Under the pieces are notes generated by a model. It saw only the letters and a program-made list of their open reading frames with translations. It had not been told where the DNA came from and did no database searches. From M269 sp964640795 (GTDB lineage: Bacteria > Pseudomonadota > Gammaproteobacteria > Enterobacterales > Alteromonadaceae): a stretch of 64,000 nucleotides of DNA. Each line of letters starts with the position of its first letter. Positions within the stretch are counted from its first letter, which is position 1. Positions 32,527 through 41,818 of this stretch are shown in pieces. The stretch lies in assembly GCA_964640795.1 (NCBI GenBank), contig CAZXIN010000015.1, positions 38,651 to 102,650 on the forward strand, given 5' to 3'. The position numbers and the translations under genes were made by a program.

Positions 32527-34404
32527 ATGACAAGCTTAGATAGAATTGTTCCCAACAGTGAAGTGCTAGTGTTAGCACGAATGAATGAAAGTGAAGAACC
32601 AATGAGTGACGAATTGATAAAACAACGCGAGGTGGAGTTTCAACTCTATGAAGTGTTGGATACAGAATCCTTGTGCAGCCGAGAGCGCTTTTCTGAGCAC
32701 AATAAAGAAACCTTCGGTGCCGTTTTAGATACAGCTGATAAGTTAGCCTGTGAATTGTTTGCGCCGCATAATGCTAAAGCTGACGCCAATGAGCCTACTT
32801 TTGATGGCAATAAAGTGAGCATGATTGATGACGTTAAAGTGGCGTTTGATGCCTACAATCAATCAGGTTTTACTGCTGGGCGTTATGACTATGAAGAAGG
32901 TGGTATGCAACTACCTGAAACCATTATGACAGCATGCTCAGGCTACTTTCTAGCGGCGAATGTCTCTACGACAGGCTACTCCTTTTTAACCATGGGTGCG
33001 GCGAATGTCATTAGAGCATTTGCTTCTCAAACACTTAAAGATACCTTCTTACCGCCTATGCTAAGTGGTGAGTTCACCGGCACTATGGCGTTAACAGAAC
33101 CGCACGCTGGGTCTGGCCTTGCTGATATCCGCACCAGTGCCACATTGGCCGATGACGGCAATTATCGCATTAAAGGTAGTAAGCTTTATATCTCTGGCGG
33201 TGATCATGAATTGACGAGCAATATTGTGCATCTGGTTTTAGCTAAGATCCAAGGCGCCCCTGCGGGTGTCGGTGGAATCTCTTTGTTCGTTGTTCCAAAG
33301 TATCGGTTAGATGAGCAAGGTAAACCTAATGAGCGGAATGACGTAGCACTGGCTGGGCTTATTCATAAGCTAGGTTATCGAGGTACAACCTCAACAGCGT
33401 TAACCTTTGGCGAAAATGGCGATTGTCATGGTTACCTTATTGGTGAACCTCATCAAGGTCTTAGGTATATGTTTAAGATGATGAATGAGGCAAGGCTAGG
33501 AGTAGGTTTTGGTGCGGCTGTTCTGGGTTATCGTGGATATCGTTATTCGCTCGACTATGCACACGAAAGAACTCAAGGGCGTTTACCACCAAAAAATAAC
33601 CCTGAAGACCCAACCGTACCTATTGTTCAACATGGTGATGTGAAGCGCATGTTGCTTGCACAAAAGGCTTTCTCTGAAGGCGCAATGTCATTGTGCTTTT
33701 TTGCTGCTAGGTTAGTTGACGATGTGCATACGGCTGAAACTGAACAAGCGCGAACAGAAGCTTTTGAGCTACTAGATTTATTGACGCCCGTGGTTAAGGC
33801 ATGGCCATCAGAATATGGCCCTAAAGCGAATGATCTCGCTATTCAGGTACTAGGAGGCTCTGGTTATACAAGAGAATACCCTGTTGAGCAGTGCTGGCGT
33901 GACAATAGGCTGAATCCAATCCATGAGGGGACTAATGGAATACAAGCATTAGATTTGATGACGCGTAAAGTTTGGCAGAAGAACGGGGCAGGACTGGCGT
34001 TGCTGCAAAAACAAATATCGTCAGATTTTGCGAAAGCTTCTGGCGTTGTCAGTCAACAACTTATTGCCGATGTTGGGTATTACATTAAACAGTTGGAACC
34101 TGTCCTCATGACAGTTGGTAAAGCCTTACGCAATGAACAGCTACCAGCTGTGATTTCTAATGCACAGTCATTCATGAATATTTTTGGACAAATCGTGATG
34201 AGTTGGATTTGGATCCGTCAATCGATAACGGCCGAAAAGGCACTAGAACAAACGTTGACCGAACGAGATAAAGCGTTTTATCAGGGCAAGGTTCATGCCG
34301 CGAAATATTTTGTTAATTGGGAACTACCTACGATAAAACGCGATCTAGAACTTCTAGAAAAGATGGATGATACATGTTCATCCATGCAACCTGAGTGGTT
34401 TTAA
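32527..34404 (+). CDS. Acyl-CoA dehydrogenase
   Basis: The 625-residue flavoprotein belongs to the long acyl-CoA dehydrogenase group (about 600 residues with a C-terminal extension), which oxidises acyl-CoA to trans-2-enoyl-CoA. Visible motifs are MALTEPHAGSGLADI (FAD/substrate loop), GSKLYISGGDHEL, VLGGSGYTREYPVEQ and NPIHEGTNGIQALDL, which contains the catalytic-base Glu region. ATG 32527 has AAAGG upstream. An in-frame ATG at 32602 (MSDELIKQ) gives the more usual family N-terminus and may be the true start. It is the first gene of an operon with an MDR oxidoreductase and two SDR genes. The acyl substrate is unknown. Confidence 0.92.
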   Translation: MTSLDRIVPNSEVLVLARMNESEEPMSDELIKQREVEFQLYEVLDTESLCSRERFSEHNKETFGAVLDTADKLACELFAPHNAKADANEPTFDGNKVSMIDDVKVAFDAYNQSGFTAGRYDYEEGGMQLPETIMTACSGYFLAANVSTTGYSFLTMGAANVIRAFASQTLKDTFLPPMLSGEFTGTMALTEPHAGSGLADIRTSATLADDGNYRIKGSKLYISGGDHELTSNIVHLVLAKIQGAPAGVGGISLFVVPKYRLDEQGKPNERNDVALAGLIHKLGYRGTTSTALTFGENGDCHGYLIGEPHQGLRYMFKMMNEARLGVGFGAAVLGYRGYRYSLDYAHERTQGRLPPKNNPEDPTVPIVQHGDVKRMLLAQKAFSEGAMSLCFFAARLVDDVHTAETEQARTEAFELLDLLTPVVKAWPSEYGPKANDLAIQVLGGSGYTREYPVEQCWRDNRLNPIHEGTNGIQALDLMTRKVWQKNGAGLALLQKQISSDFAKASGVVSQQLIADVGYYIKQLEPVLMTVGKALRNEQLPAVISNAQSFMNIFGQIVMSWIWIRQSITAEKALEQTLTERDKAFYQGKVHAAKYFVNWELPTIKRDLELLEKMDDTCSSMQPEWF

Positions 34405-34456
34405 GTTTAAGTGGCAGCTAACAGTTGTCGCGATAATAATATTGTTGAAGGAAAAG

Positions 34457-35458
34457 ATGATGAAAAATAAACAGTTTTTATTGGCTAAAAGACCTGTCGG
34501 TGAACCAACCGCAGATAACTGGAACCTTGTTGAGACAGATGTACCCGAGTTGGGTGAGAAAGAGATATTAGTTAAAGTGAGTTATATTTCTCTGGATCCG
34601 GCGATGCGTGGTTGGATGAATGATGGCAAATCTTATATAGAGCCTGTACAAATCGGTGCTGTTATGCGTGCTGGCACAGTAGGTCAAGTACTCCAATCAA
34701 CAGATCCTGCTTTTTCAGAAGGTGATTACGTATATGGTGGATGTGGTGTTCAGCAGTACTATGCCGGAACGTCTCAAGGGTTCCATAAAATAGATCCTAA
34801 CCTTGCGCCACTTGAGCGTTACCTCGGCGTGCTAGGGATGCCAGGTATGACAGCATATTTTGGTATTTTAGATACGGGTATGCCTCAAGCAGGCGAAACT
34901 GTTGTCGTATCTGGTGCTGCTGGCGCAGTTGGTGGTGTTGTGGGACAGATCGCGAAGATTAAAGGCTGTCGTGTTGTCGGTATTGCTGGTGGTCAGGAAA
35001 AGTGTGATTACCTAATCAATGAACTGGGTTTTGATGAAGTTGTTGACTACAAAAATGAAGACGTTAATGCTGGATTGAAACGTGCATGCCCTAAAGGCAT
35101 AGACGTTTACTTTGACAATGTTGGTGGTGATATTCTTGACGCGGTCTTAACTAGAATTAGAATGAAAGCGCGTATTGTTGTTTGCGGAGCGATTAGTCAA
35201 TACAACAACACAACGCCAGTTAAAGGGCCTTCTAACTATTTGTCACTACTGGTGAATCGTGCACGTATGGAAGGTATTGTTGTCTTTGATAATGCAGCCA
35301 ATTATGGCAAGGCAGCTGCTGAAATGGCCGGTTGGATAGCTCAAGGCAAACTGGTTGCCAAAGAGCATGTTGTCGAAGGGTTTGAGAATTTTCCAGATAC
35401 TTTAATGATGCTCTTCCGTGGTGAAAACTTCGGTAAGCTTGTATTAAAGGCTGATTAA
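34457..35458 (+). CDS. NADP-dependent MDR oxidoreductase (zinc-free, CurA-like)
   Basis: The 333-residue protein belongs to the medium-chain dehydrogenase/reductase group that reduces enones or quinones, like curcumin/prostaglandin reductases. It begins KNKQFLLAKRPVGEPTADNW, has the substrate-domain motif LDPAMRGWMND, and a Rossmann motif SGAAGAVGGVVGQIAKIKGC. No structural-zinc cysteines are seen. AAGGA at 34448-34452 points to ATG 34457 or the adjacent 34460. An upstream extension of the frame overlaps the acyl-CoA dehydrogenase gene and is rejected. SDR genes follow at 1 and 11 bp spacing. Confidence 0.9.
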   Translation: MMKNKQFLLAKRPVGEPTADNWNLVETDVPELGEKEILVKVSYISLDPAMRGWMNDGKSYIEPVQIGAVMRAGTVGQVLQSTDPAFSEGDYVYGGCGVQQYYAGTSQGFHKIDPNLAPLERYLGVLGMPGMTAYFGILDTGMPQAGETVVVSGAAGAVGGVVGQIAKIKGCRVVGIAGGQEKCDYLINELGFDEVVDYKNEDVNAGLKRACPKGIDVYFDNVGGDILDAVLTRIRMKARIVVCGAISQYNNTTPVKGPSNYLSLLVNRARMEGIVVFDNAANYGKAAAEMAGWIAQGKLVAKEHVVEGFENFPDTLMMLFRGENFGKLVLKAD

Positions 35459-35459
35459 T

Positions 35460-36224
35460 ATGGCCGATGATTCAGTTAAAGACAAGCATATCTTAATTAC
35501 CGGTGGTGCCTCAGGCATTGGGGCTGCGTCGGCTAAGCTATTAGCAAGCCGCGGTGCTAAAGTGACTGTTGCAGACATGAACGTTGAGCTAGGAGAAGAG
35601 GTCGTCGAACAAATCAAAGCTGATGGCTTTGTTGCGTCTTTTTTACAAGTTGATGTGAGTGAAGCTGACTCTGTTGCGTCAGTGTTTGCTGCGGCAAAAA
35701 ATGCCTATGGCCTTGTTGATATAGTCGTTAATAATGCAGGTATTGATCATCTACCCGCAGCCTTAGCCGATGTGGATGATGCTATTTGGCATAAGAATAT
35801 CGCTGTTAATCTAACGGGCGTTTGGTATTGCATGAAGCAAGGTATCAAGCAAATGCTTGCTAATGGCGGTGGTCATGTTATCAATATTTCCTCTGTGGCA
35901 GGTATTCATTCTGCTCCACTGGTTGCACCTTATTGTGCGACTAAGCATGGTGTCATCGGTTTGACCAAAACTGCGGCAGTTGAATACGCTAAGGCCAATA
36001 TTCGCGTGAATGCGGTTTGTCCGAGCTTTATTCGTACCCCTATGGTTGAGAAAATGTTGGAGCATGTCGGCGAAAAAATGGCGAACAAATTGACACGTGG
36101 AAACCCGATGAAGCGTTTAGGGGAGGTCGGTGAAATTGCTGCCACTATTGCTTGGCTTTGTAGTGATGAATCAAGCTTTATGACCGGACACAATGTTGTT
36201 CTTGATGGCGGAATGACCGCGTAA
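35460..36224 (+). CDS. Short-chain dehydrogenase/reductase
   Basis: The 254-residue classical SDR has the cofactor motif TGGASGIG near residue 15, NNAG, the catalytic Ser in NISSVAG and YCATK with catalytic Tyr and Lys. An Asp after the second strand (VADMN) suggests a preference for NAD(H). It ends in the usual LDGGMTA. One base separates it from the upstream MDR gene, so it belongs to the same operon. The substrate is probably a 3-hydroxyacyl or alcohol intermediate of the pathway started by the acyl-CoA dehydrogenase, which is inference. Confidence 0.92.
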   Translation: MADDSVKDKHILITGGASGIGAASAKLLASRGAKVTVADMNVELGEEVVEQIKADGFVASFLQVDVSEADSVASVFAAAKNAYGLVDIVVNNAGIDHLPAALADVDDAIWHKNIAVNLTGVWYCMKQGIKQMLANGGGHVINISSVAGIHSAPLVAPYCATKHGVIGLTKTAAVEYAKANIRVNAVCPSFIRTPMVEKMLEHVGEKMANKLTRGNPMKRLGEVGEIAATIAWLCSDESSFMTGHNVVLDGGMTA

Positions 36225-36235
36225 GGATCTTTTAT

Positions 36236-37000
36236 ATGAATACAAACCCTTTTGATTTAACTGGTAAAGTTGCTTTGGTAACCGGTGCAAGCAGAGGCAT
36301 AGGTGAGTCGATAGCTAAGTTATTAGCAGCTTATGGTGCTGAAGTTATCGTATCGAGCCGTAAAATTGATGGTTGTGAACAAGTAGCGCAAGCTATAAGA
36401 GATAACGGTGGCAAAGCAGAAGCCGTTGCTTGTCACATTGGTAATATGGATGATATATCTAACGCATTTGCGCATATTAAGGATAAATACGGTAAGTTGG
36501 ATATCTTGGTAAATAACGCGGCTGCAAACCCTTACTTTGGCCATATTTTGGAAACAGATCTTGGTGCATATGACAAGACAGTTGATGTGAATATTCGTGG
36601 TTACTTCTTTATGTCTGTCGAGGGTGGAAAGATGATGCGCGAACAGGGCGGAGGCGTCATTCTCAACACCGCGTCAGTGAATGGTGTTACCCCTGGTCCT
36701 ATGCAGGGCATATACTCCATTACTAAAGCTGCAGTTATCAATATGACTAAAGCGTTTGCTAAAGAATGTGGCCCATTGAATATCCGCGTTAATGCACTCT
36801 TACCTGGGCTGACTGATACTAAGTTTGCTTCAGCGTTGACGACTAACGATAAGATATTAAAGACTGCATTAGCTACCATCCCATTGGGCCGTGTGGCACA
36901 CCCAGATGAGATGGCCGGTACTGTGTTGTATCTTGTGTCAGATGCTTCTAGTTATACCACTGGCACAACCGTAACAGTCGATGGTGGCTTTACCAGTTAA
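36236..37000 (+). CDS. Short-chain dehydrogenase/reductase
   Basis: The 254-residue SDR resembles the DHRS4-like group. It has TGASRGIG, NNAA, the catalytic Ser in NTASVNG, YSITK with catalytic Tyr and Lys, and ends VDGGFTS. The segment after strand 2 (VSSRK) fits a preference for NADP(H). It follows the other SDR by 11 bp and is the last gene before a strong terminator. Two SDRs of likely different cofactor preference in one operon suggest consecutive oxidation and reduction steps. Confidence 0.92.
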   Translation: MNTNPFDLTGKVALVTGASRGIGESIAKLLAAYGAEVIVSSRKIDGCEQVAQAIRDNGGKAEAVACHIGNMDDISNAFAHIKDKYGKLDILVNNAAANPYFGHILETDLGAYDKTVDVNIRGYFFMSVEGGKMMREQGGGVILNTASVNGVTPGPMQGIYSITKAAVINMTKAFAKECGPLNIRVNALLPGLTDTKFASALTTNDKILKTALATIPLGRVAHPDEMAGTVLYLVSDASSYTTGTTVTVDGGFTS

Positions 37001-37029
37001 AGCATTCTTAACGACGATAAGATAAACTG

Positions 37030-37052
37030 GGACTCAATTAGAGTCCTTTTTT
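37030..37052 (+). terminator. Rho-independent terminator of the acyl-CoA dehydrogenase/SDR operon
   Basis: GGACTC, loop AATTA, GAGTCC, then six T. It begins 29 bp after the last SDR stop and ends 12 bp before the next gene, so read-through could still feed that gene. Confidence 0.92.
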
Positions 37053-37064
37053 GTAGGAAAGGTA

Positions 37065-37631
37065 ATGTTATTACTTATCGCGACCGATATTTTTGGTATC
37101 GGGCCTCATATCGACGACATGATCCATCGAGTTTTACCTGCTAATGCAAACTGCATGGTTATTGATCCCTATGGTGCTCAAGAGCAAAATTTTTATTCAG
37201 AGCAAGATGCTTACGACATTTTTAATGAAGAAGGTGGTTTGGATGCATACTGCGACAACCTAACCAGAGCGGTACTTGAATTGGAACCTGATGTTGTTTT
37301 AGGTTTTAGTGCTGGAGGCTCGGCCTTGTATAAAGTGTTGTCTGAGAATATGGAGACAACAGTTAAGGCATTATTAGCCTTTTATCCGGGGCAGATCAGA
37401 CATTTCAGTGAGCTAGAATCGTCAGTATCTACCTCCGTTATTTTACCTCAACAAGAACCACATTTTGATGTGAATGAACTGCACGAAAAGCTTGAACAAA
37501 CTAATAATGTGCATTGTGAACGTGCCAATTTTGATCATGGCTTTATGAATCCATACTCAGATAACTATTCAGAAGAAGCAGAAGAACAATACATTGTCAC
37601 CATTAAACAGTGGCTTACCCATTACCTATAG
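37065..37631 (+). CDS. Dienelactone hydrolase-like alpha/beta hydrolase
   Basis: The 188-residue cytoplasmic protein has an alpha/beta-hydrolase pattern: ATDIFGIGPHIDD near the N-terminus, the nucleophile-elbow position GFSAGGSALY and a C-terminal FDHGFMNP with the likely catalytic His. These are features of the dienelactone hydrolase family, although the nucleophile is Ser rather than the Cys of classical DLH. AGGAAAGG lies upstream of the ATG. It follows a terminator, so it may have its own promoter or depend on read-through from the SDR operon. The substrate is unknown. Confidence 0.75.
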   Translation: MLLLIATDIFGIGPHIDDMIHRVLPANANCMVIDPYGAQEQNFYSEQDAYDIFNEEGGLDAYCDNLTRAVLELEPDVVLGFSAGGSALYKVLSENMETTVKALLAFYPGQIRHFSELESSVSTSVILPQQEPHFDVNELHEKLEQTNNVHCERANFDHGFMNPYSDNYSEEAEEQYIVTIKQWLTHYL

Positions 37632-38003
37632 CTGGGTAAGTATCATTAAATCAATACTTTATTTGTCCTCACAACCTACTATTTCACCTGAACGCTTATT
37701 CCGAGTTATTGACATTGTGATTCGGCGTATTGGCTGAATAGGTGGTTGTGACGAAATTCATATCGATATCCTAGAGCAACACGTTCTAGTGTGAGCTCGC
37801 AAGTAGCTGGCACTTATAAACTAACTATATTACCAACTGATCTCTTAACTTCTCACGAACTCACTCTCCAGCGGATAGCTGTTTACATGCTTTTAACATA
37901 TTGTTTTTATTGGTTTTTGTTATATGAAATTCAATTTTCTAGCGAATTGTTTTGAGCTTGCTTGCGGTCTTTTAGATTATGTTGTGAAACTTTTGAGATA
38001 ACT
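37632..38003. repeat. Non-coding gap with an imperfect ~80-bp inverted repeat
   Basis: CACAACC (37670-37676) pairs with GGTTGTG (37744-37750), and the stem continues inward with CTATT/AATAG and, less regularly, CCGA/TCGG around a loop near 37711-37725. It may be a terminator-like or intergenic palindromic element. The rest of this 372-bp gap, AT-rich toward the PagL-like gene, shows no gene to me. Confidence 0.4.
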
Positions 38004-38546
38004 ATGCGACAACTTAATATGGCGTTTTTACTCATTCTTACGTTGTTTTTTTCGGTTGAGAGTCAGGCGAATCAGGCAATAGCTGTGGATTATTTAATTG
38101 GCGAAAGCGACGTGTCAGGTTTAAGGTTAGCTTACAGGCCTCATGAGAGAACGATTAGGACTTTTGAGTGGTTAGGTGATTTGGACGTATATTGGGAAGT
38201 CAGCTTTAATGTTTGGGAGTTCTCCGGCACAAATCGGCATGAAACGGACTTTGCCGTCGCTATTTCGCCGGTATTTTCTAAACAATTTACGAGGTTATGG
38301 GGGCGTCCTCTTAAATGGGAAGCTGGGATCGGTATTTCTTTGGTGGATGACACCGAATTTGCAGGCAAAGATATTGGATCGCATTATCAATTTGAAGACC
38401 GTCTTGGATTGACGTTGGTTCTAGATAAGGAAGAAAAGAATTTTGCCTCTGTTCGATATTTCCACTATTCCAATGGTGGCTTGAATGACAATAATCCGGG
38501 CTTAGATTTTTTTAACTTTTCTTATGTTTACAGGTTTGGGAATTAA
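38004..38546 (+). CDS. PagL-type lipid A deacylase (acyloxyacyl hydrolase family)
   Basis: The 180-residue protein has a signal peptide (NMAFLLILTLFFSVESQA) and an amphipathic beta-strand pattern ending in Phe-Gly-Asn, fitting a small outer-membrane barrel. The motif RYFHYSNGGLNDNNPGLD (His154, Ser156) matches the His-Ser catalytic region of PagL, which removes the 3-O acyl chain of lipid A. ATG 38004 is chosen because it gives a clean signal peptide; an upstream TTG in frame is less likely. It stands alone. In other bacteria such modification lowers LPS endotoxicity; regulation is not visible here. Confidence 0.85.
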   Translation: MRQLNMAFLLILTLFFSVESQANQAIAVDYLIGESDVSGLRLAYRPHERTIRTFEWLGDLDVYWEVSFNVWEFSGTNRHETDFAVAISPVFSKQFTRLWGRPLKWEAGIGISLVDDTEFAGKDIGSHYQFEDRLGLTLVLDKEEKNFASVRYFHYSNGGLNDNNPGLDFFNFSYVYRFGN

Positions 38547-38578
38547 TCTTTAGGCAAAGATACACAAGCCCCAAGGTA

Positions 38579-39205
38579 TTAGGAAGAGCGCTTAATGATA
38601 AATACGTGCTCTTCGTCATTGAACCATACAGTTACTTTATAGTTTTTGACTTTATGGTCCAATCTATCAAAGGCGATATAGCCACCATATGATGTATTGG
38701 GTTCAATATCATTGTCCATAAGTTGCTGCTCAACATACCTTGAATAGTTGTTGTTGTGGCTATTGAATTCAGCATTGACTTCTCCCCTTCGATGTCGATT
38801 TATACGTTCAGCATGAGTACGCTGCTTGGGTTTGTCATGACCATTGTACAATATGGTAAGGCGAGCCAATCTGTTTTGCCTTTCTTCAAACAGCGCAGCT
38901 GGATCTTTGACAATGAGTAATTCGCCATCTGCCTCTACGGTAATATTGTCTAAAGCGACTGATGCAGTTTCAGTTTGGTTATTGTGTAGCCCAATATAAA
39001 CAGAAGGATAATCGAACTTGGAGTCGATAAAAGAATCGACCTCTATTGAAACTACAGAGTTTTTGCGAGATACAACACGGCTGAAGTTAGCCTCAGTTTC
39101 TGCATGTTGATTTACACCCGCTACCACTTCATAGTCTGGGGTAATAAGACAGGCTTGTAATCCAAAACATAAGCTAGCAGTTAATAACAACTTTTTAATA
39201 TCCAT
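38579..39205 (-). CDS. Hypothetical lipoprotein
   Basis: The 208-residue product has a lipoprotein signal (IKKLLLTASLCFGLQAC) with the lipobox LQAC. The mature domain looks beta-rich, with a charged middle (RTHAERINRHRRGEVNAEFN). No family is recognised. The ATG at 39205 is preferred over a GTG three codons upstream. It is convergent with the PagL-like gene and separated from it by 32 bp with no clear terminator. Confidence 0.7.
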   Translation of the reverse strand: MDIKKLLLTASLCFGLQACLITPDYEVVAGVNQHAETEANFSRVVSRKNSVVSIEVDSFIDSKFDYPSVYIGLHNNQTETASVALDNITVEADGELLIVKDPAALFEERQNRLARLTILYNGHDKPKQRTHAERINRHRRGEVNAEFNSHNNNYSRYVEQQLMDNDIEPNTSYGGYIAFDRLDHKVKNYKVTVWFNDEEHVFIIKRSS

Positions 39206-39289
39206 AAAGCTCACTTTCTGTTTTGGACTCGGAAACTAAGCTTAGGAAACTAATCAGTAACCTCAGTGTTGTCAAGGCAAGCATTTGTT

Positions 39290-40501
39290 TTAATGATTCA
39301 AATTATCTAAGTACCAAGTCGCAATCATTTGTCTCTCTTCTTGTGTCATCTGTGTTTTATTCAGGAAAGGCATGTCTTTGGTTTGTGCTGTTCTAAGGTA
39401 AATAGGCGCCGCACGTTGTTTAATTTGCTCTAAAGTGTCGAGTATTAATCCTAGTGGGGCCACTTTAAATGTTTCATCAGTTGGTGTTGCAGAATGACAA
39501 CCAACACAATGTGTTGTAATCAGTGCATGTATTTGCTGGTCGGTAATTGTTTTTGTTGTATGAGCGTTATCCGTGTTGTTAGCAGCGGTTTCAATTGTGT
39601 TTTGAGGCCATGAAACCCATAAGGTTAGTATTAACATCGCGACCGCACCGGAAACAAGAATTGAAGGCCTGTTTTGACCAATATGTTTGAGGTTAAAGAA
39701 ATGCCTTATCCATGCAGAGATAACACCAATTAATACCAGCACTAACCAATTATATGGATGTTGATAGGTCATTGGATAATGGTTGCTAATCATAATGAAA
39801 AGCAGAGGGAGAGTAAGATAGTTGTTATGTACTGATCTCAGCTTCGCGCCTAATCCCCAACTAGGATCTATCGCTTTCTTATTGGCGACAGCGTCGACCA
39901 TAAGCCGCTGAGCTGGCATGATCTTGAAGAAAACATTGCCAGCCATAATGGTGCCGATAAGTGCACCGACATGAATATAAGCACCTCGGCCGCTGAACCA
40001 ATGCGTGGCTAGCCAACTCGCTACAACTAGGAGCAATAAAAAGAATAAACCGAACACCGTGGGGGATTTTGCTAATGGGCTGCGGCAGGCGAGTTCATAA
40101 ATAGCAAGCCCGCCAAAAATAAAGCCGACACCTAATGCTATTGCCATAGCCGGTGATAATGGCAACACGGTTGGGTCTATCAGGTAAGCAGATGCACCAA
40201 AATAATAAACTAGCGTGAGTAATAGGAAGCCACTTATCCAAGTTGTATAAGCTTCCCATTTGAACCAATGTAGAGGCTCTGGGATAGCTTCTGGACCATA
40301 TTCATACTTAGCGACTTCGTAAAAACCGCCTCCATGAACGGCCCATAAATCGCCTTTTATTCCTTTTTCTTTCTTCCATGTAGGTGGTGTTTTGAGGTTG
40401 TTATCTAACCAGATGAAATAAAAAGAAGCACCTATCCATGCAACACCCGCAATGACATGAAACCATCGCACAAAGAGAGAAAACCACTCAAGCCAAGGCA
40501 T
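39290..40501 (-). CDS. puuD: Urate hydroxylase PuuD (membrane, cytochrome c domain)
   Basis: The enzyme oxidises urate to 5-hydroxyisourate, passing electrons to the respiratory chain. The 403-residue protein has about eight membrane helices starting WFSLFVRWFHVIAGVAWIGA, then a C-terminal cytochrome c domain with the haem motif CVGCHSATP and a distal Met candidate (KDMPFL). It is the last gene of the purine operon; its start overlaps the guaD end by 14 bases. In this pathway it replaces the oxygen-dependent soluble uricase and HpxO. The next enzyme, UraH, is in the same operon. Confidence 0.93.
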   Translation of the reverse strand: MPWLEWFSLFVRWFHVIAGVAWIGASFYFIWLDNNLKTPPTWKKEKGIKGDLWAVHGGGFYEVAKYEYGPEAIPEPLHWFKWEAYTTWISGFLLLTLVYYFGASAYLIDPTVLPLSPAMAIALGVGFIFGGLAIYELACRSPLAKSPTVFGLFFLLLLVVASWLATHWFSGRGAYIHVGALIGTIMAGNVFFKIMPAQRLMVDAVANKKAIDPSWGLGAKLRSVHNNYLTLPLLFIMISNHYPMTYQHPYNWLVLVLIGVISAWIRHFFNLKHIGQNRPSILVSGAVAMLILTLWVSWPQNTIETAANNTDNAHTTKTITDQQIHALITTHCVGCHSATPTDETFKVAPLGLILDTLEQIKQRAAPIYLRTAQTKDMPFLNKTQMTQEERQMIATWYLDNLNH

Positions 40502-41804
40502 TCATTACCTCCTTTTTGTTGTAAACTGATTTGCCGGCAATCCAGGTGCTTTGTATTGCTCTGTCGTCCCCGAGCAAACTGAGTGCGAATAAGATATCCG
40601 CAGGGTCTTTACTAGCGTTTAATCGTTGTTTGGTTAATGTGTCAAATTGAGGTTCCAGCACGACAAAGTCAGCATCAGTTTCTGGATTTAGATTACCGAT
40701 ACTGTCTTCTAGATTCATGGCGTTAGCTGCGCCTTGAGTCATGAGATAAAGCCCCATGAAAGGGTGTAGTTTTTGGTTCTGCAACTGACATACTTTATAG
40801 GCTTCTCCCATTGTTTTTAACATAGAGAAACTAGTACCTGCGCCAACATCCGTTGCTAACCCAACGGGGACTTTGTGTTGTTTTGCAAGGTCGAGATTAA
40901 ATAAGCCACTACCTAAGAACAAATTTGATGTTGGACAAAAAGCGATGCATGCCCCCCTGTCTTGCATGACTTTCCACTCTTCAGTTTCCAGATGCAAGCA
41001 ATGGCCAAACATAGCACGCTCTCTGACTAGGCCGTATTGGTCGTATACGTCTAGATAATTTTTAGCGGTGGGAAATAAACTTTTAACCCAGTCTATTTCT
41101 TGTTTGTCTTCGGATAAGTGTGTTTGGATAAAAACGCTGGGGTGCTGCTTGGCTAATTGACCCAATGCGGCAAGCTGCTCTGGGGTGCTGGTAGGTGCAA
41201 ACCTAGGTGTTAACGCATAGTGCAATCTATCTTGCTCATGCCAACGTTCAATTAATTCTGCACTATCATTTAATGCGCTTTGCGCTGTATCTTTTAGATT
41301 GTCTGGGCAGTTCCTATCCATACACACTTTGCCGGCAATAAAGCACATACTTTTTTGCTGCGCTGCCGCAAATAAAGCATCAGTTGCTGATTTATGTACG
41401 GTGGAATAGACCATACCTGTGGTGGTGCCATTCTTAAACAGCTGGCCAAGGAAAATGTCGGCAATCTCCGCTGCATAATCTTTATCAGCAAACTTGGCTT
41501 CAGTTGGAAACGTGTAGTTCTCTAGCCAGTCGAGCAGCTTTTCGCCATAACTAGCAATCATTTCTGTTTGAGGGAAGTGCAGGTGGCTGTCTATTAAACC
41601 GGGAATGATGAGCTTGTCGGAATAATCATAATGCTCTGCGGTCACGTCTTTATATGCAGGTAATATGTCTTTGGCGTGACCAATCGCCTTTATCTTAGAA
41701 TTCTCAACGACTAACAGGCCGTCTGAGTAATAGGTAAAGTCAACATCTGGTTGTTCTGTTGATTGAGGAAAATGGAGCAAAGAAGCTCGAAAAGTTTTGA
41801 TCAT
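40488..41804 (-). CDS. guaD: Guanine deaminase
   Basis: A zinc amidohydrolase converting guanine to xanthine. The 438-residue product shows the metal site GLIDSHLHFPQTEM, then LLDWLENYTFP typical of guanine deaminases, QTHLSED, FGHCLHLE and ATDVGAGTSFSML with the catalytic Asp. The start at 41804 has AAGGA 9 bases upstream. It feeds xanthine to XdhAB. It lies 14 bp after uraH and overlaps puuD by 14 bases. Confidence 0.95.
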   Translation of the reverse strand: MIKTFRASLLHFPQSTEQPDVDFTYYSDGLLVVENSKIKAIGHAKDILPAYKDVTAEHYDYSDKLIIPGLIDSHLHFPQTEMIASYGEKLLDWLENYTFPTEAKFADKDYAAEIADIFLGQLFKNGTTTGMVYSTVHKSATDALFAAAQQKSMCFIAGKVCMDRNCPDNLKDTAQSALNDSAELIERWHEQDRLHYALTPRFAPTSTPEQLAALGQLAKQHPSVFIQTHLSEDKQEIDWVKSLFPTAKNYLDVYDQYGLVRERAMFGHCLHLETEEWKVMQDRGACIAFCPTSNLFLGSGLFNLDLAKQHKVPVGLATDVGAGTSFSMLKTMGEAYKVCQLQNQKLHPFMGLYLMTQGAANAMNLEDSIGNLNPETDADFVVLEPQFDTLTKQRLNASKDPADILFALSLLGDDRAIQSTWIAGKSVYNKKEVMNALA

Positions 41805-41818
41805 GCATTTAATTCCTT

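Noticed and set aside
39231..39253. Two GGAAACTAA direct repeats between puuD and the lipoprotein gene.
   Set aside because: They are too short and lie in a plain intergenic spacer with no promoter geometry; probably chance.
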